Below, one piece after another: positions 56,657-64,000 of a DNA stretch of 64,000 nucleotides (within the stretch, counting starts at the first letter, position 1; each line of letters begins with the position of its first letter). The DNA is from Narthecium ossifragum. Lineage: Eukaryota > Streptophyta > Magnoliopsida > Dioscoreales > Nartheciaceae. The stretch is from assembly GCA_963920575.1 (NCBI GenBank), contig OY986964.1:12770663-12834662 (forward strand), in the 5' to 3' direction. Below the pieces are notes generated by a model. It saw only the letters and a list, made by a program, of their open reading frames with translations. It ran no database searches and was not told the DNA's origin. Made by a program: the position numbers and the translations under genes.

Positions 56657-59600
56657 ATGGCCGCTGCTTCGTCTGTGAGCCCCGCCCAAGCCCTGCTCGG
56701 CCGGGCGATCTCCGGCTCCCCGCAGCTTCGGCCAGACCAGCTCGCTTTCACTGGCGGGTCCGGCCTGAGCGCCTTGGTCCGGGGCAGGGTCCTCAAGTCG
56801 GGACTGCCACTGCGGGCGGCGAGGGGGAGGAGCCAGGTGGCTGTAAGGGCGGCGGCGGTGGAGACGATTGAGGCGGCTTCTGGGGAGGTGATCGTGGATA
56901 AGTCAGTGAATACGATCCGGTTCCTGGCGATCGACGCGGTAGAGAAGGCAAACTCCGGTCATCCGGGGCTTCCCATGGGGTGCGCCCCCATGGGCCACAT
57001 CCTTTACGACGAGGTGATGCGGTATAATCCCAAGAACCCGTATTGGTTCAACAGGGATCGGTTCGTGCTCTCGGCCGGACACGGGTGCATGCTCCATTAC
57101 GCGCTCCTCCACCTCGCCGGATACGATAGCGTCAAGGTAAGCCCTCGCATGAGGGGGTTTTATTTCGTGGAAAAAAAACTGGGAAATATGTGAGCTTGAT
57201 GTGGATTGGATCTTCTCATCTGTTACCTTGCATCTTTGGAGTTTGGATTCGTCAATTATGTTTCGATCATGTGGATTTGACAAATTGCTTTGTGGAAAGT
57301 TTGAATTTTGATGGTATGAGATGATCTATCTTGTTTCACCTGATCTAACTTTTATAGTTAAAAAATTTCTCGCGGTTCCTTTATCTTTCCCAGATGAAAT
57401 AAAGATCATGTTCCTTCTTGATGATGTATGTGCTCAGTGGTGTTCTGCTTTGTGCTCTGTAGTTAGCATTTGTTAGCATATTCTTGACAGAAAAGTTTGG
57501 TTCAAACATCTGGTTAGAAACTCTATGTATACCAGACCTTTTGTTTCTACTGATTGGAGTGGCTCGACATTTATGTGTATTTCTTCAACGCTTAAACTCT
57601 ACTTTATTTGTGTACTGTCCAGTTGGACTATATGTACTGAACTGCTATCCTTCCAACTTGATCGTACAGGAGGAGGATCTGAAGGCTTTCCGGCAGTGGG
57701 GAAGCAAGACACCTGGTCATCCTGAGAACTTTGAAACACCTGGCATAGAAGTCACTACTGGTTTGTTTCTTGGGCCAATCATCCTAGAGCATTCTTAGTA
57801 CCGTAGCAATTGGATAGACGCCATTCATCGCTTCATTTATACATCACTTGTTTAAATTCTGGTCTGTAATATCTCTTTATTGGCGCTTACATTGTGATGT
57901 AGGTCCTCTGGGTCAGGGTATCGCAAATGCTGTTGGATTGGCACTTGCAGAGAAGCATCTGGCTGCACGTTTTAATAAGCCTGACAACGCGATCGTTGAT
58001 CATTACACGTAATGACCACATCATCTCATACATTTCTTGCATCTTTTTTTCTTTAGCTCATGTACATCGATCTTTAGGCTTATGGCTAATTTGATAAATT
58101 GCATAACCTTAGATACTGTATAGTTGGGGATGGCTGCAATATGGAGGGCATTTCGAATGAAGCTTGTTCCCTTGCCGGACATTGGGGTCTCGGGAAGTTG
58201 ATTGCCTTCTATGATGACAACCACATTTCAATCGATGGAGACACTGAGATTGCATTTACTGAAGATGTAAATGCTCGTTTTGAGGCTCTTGGATGGCACA
58301 CTATCTGGGTGAAGAACGGTAACACAGGCTATAATGAGATCCGTGCTGCAATCAGGGAGGCAAAGGCCGTCAAAGACAAACCCACATTGATCAAGGTCTG
58401 TCGATTAGTCTTAATTGAATGTGATTATGGTTCTGTGTGATCATCTTACCAAGGAATGATTTTGTTATAGGTAACCACAACCATTGGTTATGGATCACCT
58501 AACAAGGCAAACTCATACAGTGTTCATGGGAGTGCGTTGGGTGCTAAGGAAGTTGATGCAACTAGGCAGAACCTTGGATGGCCTCATGAGCCATTCCATG
58601 TTCCTGAGGATGTCAAGAGGTCTGCAATCTCTATTTCCCTTGTTTTTCGTGTGAAATAAACCAACCCTTTGGTTCATAACAAATGAAATAATCTTATGTG
58701 CAGACATTGGAGTCGCCATGTCTCAGAAGGTGCTGCTTTGGAGGCTGATTGGAACTCCAAATTTGCAGAGTATGAGAAAAAGTATGCTGAAGATGCTGCA
58801 GAGTTGAAGCTGATCATGTCAGGAGAATTTCCTGCTGGATGGGAGAAGGCACTTCCAGTAATATTCTTTTCCAACCTTTACCTTTCTGTACCTCAGCTAT
58901 AATTGGCAGGGGAAATAGCTGATTGATTCACATTTCTAAATCACCATCTTCTGATTGTTTTCAGACATATACTACTGAAAGTCCTGCCAATGCCACTAGA
59001 AACCTATCCCAGCAGAACCTGAATGCACTTGCCAAAGTGCTCCCTGGACTTCTTGGAGGTAGCGCCGATCTTGCATCGTCCAACATGACATTGCTGAAAA
59101 TGTTTGGTAACTTTCAAAAGGATAGCCCTGAGGAGAGAAATATCCGCTTCGGAGTTAGGGAACATGGAATGGGTGCCATCTGCAATGGAATTGCTCTCCA
59201 TAGCCCTGGCCTGATTCCTTATTGTGCAACTTTTTTTGTCTTCACTGACTACATGAGAGCTGCCATTAGGATCTCAGCCTTGTCTGAGGCTGGAGTTATC
59301 TATGTGATGACGCATGATTCCATTGGCCTCGGAGAGGATGGGCCCACCCACCAGCCCATTGAGCATCTGGTTAGCTTCAGAGCCATGCCAAACATCTTAA
59401 TGCTCCGTCCTGCAGATGGAACTGAGACTGCTGGTGCCTACAAGGTTGCGGTGCTCAACAGGAAGAGACCGTCGATCTTTGCACTCTCCCGTCAGAAACT
59501 TCCTCAGCTTGCGGGAACATCCATTGAAGGAGTTGAGATGGGAGGATATATTATCTCAGACAACTCTTCAAGCAACAAACCAGATCTCATTCTCATGGGC

Positions 59601-59921
59601 ACTGGTTCTGAGCTCGAAATTGCTGCCAAGGCTGCAGAAGAGCTAAGGAAGGAGGGAAAGAAGGTTCGTGTTGTTTCTTTTGTTTCTTGGGAATTATTTG
59701 ATGAGCAATCTGATGAATACAAGGAGAGCGTCCTGCCCAGTGCTGTCACTGCTAGGATAAGCATTGAGGCAGGGTCAACTCTCGGGTGGGAGAAGTTTGT
59801 TGGAAAGGAAGGGAAGGCGATCGGGATCGACAGGTTTGGAGCAAGTGCTCCTGCTGGGAGGATATACAAGGAGTTGGGTCTAACCCCTGAGAATGTCATT
59901 GCAACAGCCAAATCTCTTTAA
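56657..59921 (+). CDS. TKL: Transketolase, chloroplastic
   Basis: Seven exons join to 2,220 bases (739 residues, the usual plastid length): 56657-57136, 57670-57760, 57903-58008, 58113-58395, 58471-58619, 58704-58857, 58965-59921. Residues 1 to about 65 are Ala/Ser/Arg-rich, a chloroplast transit peptide ending near VAVRAAAVE. The thiamine diphosphate domain shows [15 protein letters not shown] and [12 protein letters not shown] with [14 protein letters not shown]. The second domain has [15 protein letters not shown] (catalytic Glu about 487) and [20 protein letters not shown] (substrate Asp/His). The C-terminal domain ends [20 protein letters not shown]. It moves two-carbon ketol units between sugar phosphates in the Calvin cycle and the plastid pentose phosphate pathway. 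ATG 56657 is preferred over upstream non-ATG codons because it begins the transit peptide. Exon 1 is GC-rich, as often in monocots. Confidence 0.96.
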
Positions 59922-59990
59922 GTTTCATTTCTTTCTTCCTAGTGTGGAGGAGAATGTAGTTGACGTTTGCGGAGTGCTGTGGTGTAGTGA

Positions 59991-59996
59991 AATAAA
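59991..59996 (+). terminator. Likely polyadenylation signal of transketolase
   Basis: AATAAA in GTGAAATAAAATTTAATG, 70 bases after the stop codon; a second GGAATAAAG lies 40 bases further. Confidence 0.5.
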
Positions 59997-60375
59997 ATTT
60001 AATGATAAGAGACTAGAGTTTGGCCTTTAGATTGGAATAAAGACCTTTTGTTTAGCTCGCTTCTGTATTACTCTTGAAGTTGAGAAATCATCTTGTACAA
60101 GTCGTGGGATTGCATATGGCTGTCCCATCAAAAATTTTAATTTTGTATGTTCTAAAGGAGAACTTTTTAGATCGTATCTATGGAAGCTCGAGTGTTTCCT
60201 CTTCTACTTCTTATTTTGTTTTTTTAATTGGGCCTTTTAACTTTAGTTTAGCGTGGGCAAAGTTCGACCAAAGACCTGATAAAAAAGAGGCCTCCTGACA
60301 AAGTTGGTGGTAGCCATCCTTGAATGTGCTTATTATTATTATTAGTTGAGCCGGGAGGCTGGGTATCATCCTTGA

Positions 60376-60522
60376 ATGTATTGTTTCTCTTCTACTAGTC
60401 TTGACCTTTAAGAGATGTATTGTTTCCTCTTCTACTAGTCTTGACCTTATGTATTGTTTCTCTTCTACTAGTCTTGACCTTTAAGAGATGTATTGTTTCC
60501 TCTTCTACTAGTCTTGACCTTT
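60376..60522. repeat. Minisatellite next to the second Harbinger end
   Basis: Four copies of TGTATTGTTTC(C)TCTTCTACTA followed by GTCTTGACCTT, alternating 39- and 34-base forms, so the dimer period is 73 bases (starts at about 60378, 60417, 60451, 60490). The last copy ends in TTA, which is also the presumed Harbinger target duplication. Confidence 0.85.
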
Positions 60523-60523
60523 A

Positions 60524-63500
60524 GGTGTCGTTTGGTTGCGGGATAAGCAATTCTGGGATTAGAGAGGATAGGGATTGGTATGCAGGGATAAAAGCTGGGA
60601 TAAAAGTTATTCCTATTTGGTGTTTGGTTGAAAAGTAGGGATAAGAAAGTAATGATTGAGTGGGATAAGGAAATGTTGTTTGGATGAAAAAGGTGGAATA
60701 GGAATAGAGATTGGTGAGGTGGAAAGTAAAATCAATTTTTACTTTTTTTATGACACATATTGGTTGTTTAATTAAAAATATGATAATAATGCATATAATA
60801 TTCAGCTTCACTTAATAAAATATTTAATAATATGATAATACAGATAATATGATAAAGCATTGAATTTAGTTAATAATATTGTCTCGTTTTATTAATATTA
60901 TGATGCATATATTAAAACATTATTTGAATATTATTATTCAAATAATAGAAATTAGTCCACATAAAAAATGTTGAATATTTGTTCGGAAATATTGGTAGTG
61001 TAATTAATTATATGTAAATATAATTCAAATAATAGAAATTAGTCCACATAAAAAATGTTGAATATAATTTAATTAATAAATATTTTCTCATTTCATTAAT
61101 AATATAATGCATATATTCACTTTAACTGCTGAATAAAATAGTCGACATAATCAACATGATTAAAACATTAAATATTATAATCAGATACACATGCAAACTG
61201 GCATATTCTAATGCCAGTTGAAAAGCAGTAAACAAAGAGCCAGATTACAGTTTTAAAGGAAATACAACAGTGGAGAAGAAAATAAACCAGAATGATAGCA
61301 AAGCAAACAACAACTACGTAGACAACGGTACAATAATCCAAGCATTGGTCGAAACGTGCCTCATCGAGCGCGGTGTAAGCTGTCTTGTTGGACGACAGCT
61401 TAACTCATCTGCAACCACAAATAGTATATATTTGAATCAGTATCAAGAATCATAACAGCTACATAAAAAAATAAATCAAAATGTAAAAACGGAGTAAATA
61501 TTACGCAAGTTGAAGAAAAACCTAGAATACTAGTTAACCTAGTGATTCTTCCACTATTCTCTGTTTGCCCACAGTTCTGTTGCAATATTATCACGTAGCA
61601 ATTCCCCCGCACGAGAATCATCTAAATTTGCCATATTCTGTGGATCTCCATTTACATTTGGTACTCGAGGTCCCGATCTCCGATTTGTTCGAGATAAATA
61701 GGAATCTTGTTGCCCATTCCTTATAATATAGTTGTGGATTACACAACACGCCGTTACTATATTACGTTGAACTTCGAAAGGATACGGTTGCATTATTCTC
61801 AAGATCTTAAATCGCATTTTGATAACGCCAAATGCCCGTTCAACGTGATTTCGCAGTTGTGCATGGCGATGGTTGTACATCTCTCTTTTACTGGCATATT
61901 CAGCCCGACGCCCTGTGCGGATGTTTTGGAATTCGGCGATATGGTACCGTAATCCTCTGTACGGTGCCATAAACTTCCTTGTATTTGCGTAACCGGAATC
62001 GACTAAATAAAATTTTCCTGCATGTCATATACGATCCATACATTAAATCAAGTTTGCAAAAGCATATAAATATACAAGTATAGTTGATGAGGCTCAATAC
62101 CTTGTGGAACTGTAAACTGGCCACGAGGGCCAAGCGCCCAAGTTAGGACCCGCATATCCGCTGCTGAGCCTTCCCATCCGACGGCAACATAGACGAATTG
62201 GAGATCAAAAGACACAGCGCCCATAACGTTCTGTGATGTTGTCCCCTTGCGATTTCTAAACCTTGGTTGATCTTCCACGGGTACAATTGCAGAAATATGT
62301 GTCCCATTAATAGCCCCAACAGCATTCTACTCAAATACAATTGTAAGGTTCATGCGATGAAGCATTTGTACATGACAGTGAGTAGGCTGTTGCATAATAT
62401 AGATCATTACCTTGAATGGGCCCCACGTGGAGTTCCCCTCAAATATGGGGTCGACAGTGACATTTTCATCGGGGAGTTGCATGTAATCATGTTTCAATTC
62501 GACGATAGCCTTTAACACATGATTAAAATGACGACTTATTGTTTCTCCAGAATGCTGAAATATATCAGCTAATACTCTGTTGGAAACTCCATGCCCAATC
62601 CCATGAAGGAAAATTGCAACTTGCTCTCTTATCGTAACGTGCGGTGTGTTAACAACCAAACCCCTATCCGCCAATGCAGCACACAAGCCCTCAAACACCG
62701 ATATTGACACTCTAAATCATTCTGGACATCTACCTTCGTGACCCGTCAGGATATCATGGACTAGTTCATGTCCTGTGAAAGGCCTTGTGCGGCAAGGAAT
62801 GGGAGTTCTCTGCCGCGAAGAAGATGGAAGACCACGTAGAGCAAGATAAATGAGTATATCCTCCTCATCTGATGACCCTGATGAGGTGTCCAACGGTAGA
62901 TGATTCGTATCATCCTCATCTGATGAACCCGTTGAGCTATCTAATGGTAGATGATTCATTTATGTGTCGTTATGAAAAAGCATAAAATATTATCAATCTA
63001 AAAAAAATCAAAAACCACAAAATCTAATTCAATTCAATCAATGACGCAACGGAGCACCATAGTTTAGGAATATCAGATGCTGGATTTTTTGGCACAAACT
63101 GAGATTCTGTTTTTGCATGGCTATTAGATGAAAGAGAACAACAATCTGAAAAAAGATATTGACACCCTAAAGTTAGGGTGCTCCATATGATGTTCATGGT
63201 TTTTGAGGAACATCCAGAAATTAGTCTCAATCTAATACAAATTTGCAAGCCCCAGAAAAAAGATTCCATGTATTTCTGCAAGTATTTCGGTGATGCAGTT
63301 CTAGTTATAGAAATTTATACTAAATCGAATCAAAATGAAAGAGAACAACAATCTGAATCCATTAGTTTTTCGATGATTGAAACATAATATTCCAATTTGA
63401 ATTAGATACAATAGTTACTGATTCTAATAGGTGTCAAACTTGATATAATCTGAAGAAGTACAAGAAATTATGCTTTGCGTTTCGCTACATATTTTCTATA

Positions 63501-64000
63501 GTTGTGAGCATATCTGACGTTGCTAAAACTGCTCTGTTCAAGAATTCATAGATAAAACTCATAAAAGCAATCACATTAAGATAGTTACCATAAACTTCAA
63601 TCTCTATGAAGACTTAAATAAAAGAAACAAATTCCTAAAATTGGATTTACTTCTTAAAAGAATTAAGTGACATATATGAATCATTGACTCCAAGCTGGGA
63701 AAAAAACACAATAATCTGATGCAGCAGCAGTGACCAACGATTATTTGAGCTCAAATCTGGTCTTCTTATAAACTTGTAAAATAACATTAGTTCATCAATG
63801 CATGTAGAAAATGAAACTGTAACCAAGCAGCAGTGACCATATAATAAAATAACCTTCCACACAATCTAATCTAATCATTCTACTCAAATATGTCCAAGCA
63901 GCAGTGACCATATAACCAAGCAAAATATATATATATGTTTGCACAAAGCAAATAGAGGAATACAATAATAAGTTCCAGAGTTGAACCTTCCACACAATAA
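60524..64000 (-). mobile_element. Second PIF/Harbinger element, one end in the window
   Basis: The terminus GGTGTCGTTTGGTTGC at 60524 follows TTA (60521-60523), the target these elements duplicate. Its transposase remnant is on the minus strand at 61554-62959, pointing away from this end. I found no matching inverted terminus before 64000, so the other end, and any Myb-like partner gene, probably lies beyond the window. Sequence 60811-61550 is AT-rich and non-coding; 62960-64000 shows no recognisable gene. Confidence 0.65.
61554..62959 (-). pseudogene. PIF/Harbinger transposase, inactivated
   Basis: Minus-strand exons 62959-62411, 62326-62101 and 62017-61554 join in frame to 413 codons with GT/AG introns. 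Exon 1 has an acidic repeat (NHLPLD-SSTGSSDEDD, twice) and the helix-turn-helix region [33 protein letters not shown]. Codon 81 is TGA, where other members continue into the FR-SISVFE block. The first catalytic Asp is replaced: the motif reads GAINGTHI, with Asn at position 190. The second Asp (YLVDSGY) and the Glu (NHVERAFG) remain. With both a nonsense codon and a lost metal ligand this copy should be catalytically dead, although introns and most sequence are well kept. Confidence 0.87.

Overview
This is a nuclear window from a flowering plant. The evidence is spliceosomal introns with GT/AG borders, a plastid-targeted transketolase, plant-type TATA boxes, and plant lineages of LTR retrotransposons and of PIF/Harbinger, Mutator-like and hAT transposons. 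The GC-rich first exons (transketolase, the captured PPR piece) suggest a monocot, but that is inference. Two host genes look complete, both on the + strand at the right end: a RAD51C-type recombinase (48028-54973, 9 exons) and a chloroplast transketolase (56657-59921, 7 exons). Nearly everything else is transposable elements, many nested, truncated or internally deleted.

Left part (0-12 kb): a PIF/Harbinger element with an intact-looking transposase and a frameshifted Myb-like partner gene, whose right terminus lies near 5477. Next comes a 6.4 kb Mutator-like element (5528-11943) bounded by 9-bp direct repeats. It carries exon pieces of splicing factor SF3A2 and adenosine kinase, a 70-bp tandem array and a FAR1/MULE-like fragment. 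12-26 kb: fragments of a Ty3/gypsy (Tekay/Del-like) family and of Ty1/copia elements in both orientations. One long gypsy copy is interrupted by a 1,048-bp hAT element with an 8-bp target duplication and by an LTR-like insert. 26-43 kb: two Athila-like Ty3/gypsy copies. Copy A has decayed gag-pol and has lost its 5' end. Copy B (34145-42739) has two LTRs, a tRNA-Asp primer site and a 5-bp target duplication CTATG, and sits inside the 3' LTR of copy A. Copy B is non-autonomous: the pol region is replaced by a reading frame ending in a hydrophobic tail. 43-47 kb: an antisense LTR fragment, then a hAT remnant containing a PPR-carrying Pack-MULE with a 9-bp target duplication. The far right (60.5-63 kb) holds one end and the broken transposase of a second PIF/Harbinger element.

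The most unusual signal runs across elements. LTRs of several lineages carry arrays of short palindromes (GATCGATC, or TCGAC in the gypsy/copia-like ones) just upstream of their TATA boxes. In the Athila-like LTRs these come as pairs 21-23 bp apart, repeated about every 70 bp. The left and right LTRs of copy B differ by gain and loss of whole 23-bp units. I do not know a described system that matches this. It could be a shared promoter module, a recombining minisatellite or a host-factor binding array.

All calls come from reading the sequence; no database search was possible. Intron borders were placed by eye using reading-frame continuity and recalled family conservation.
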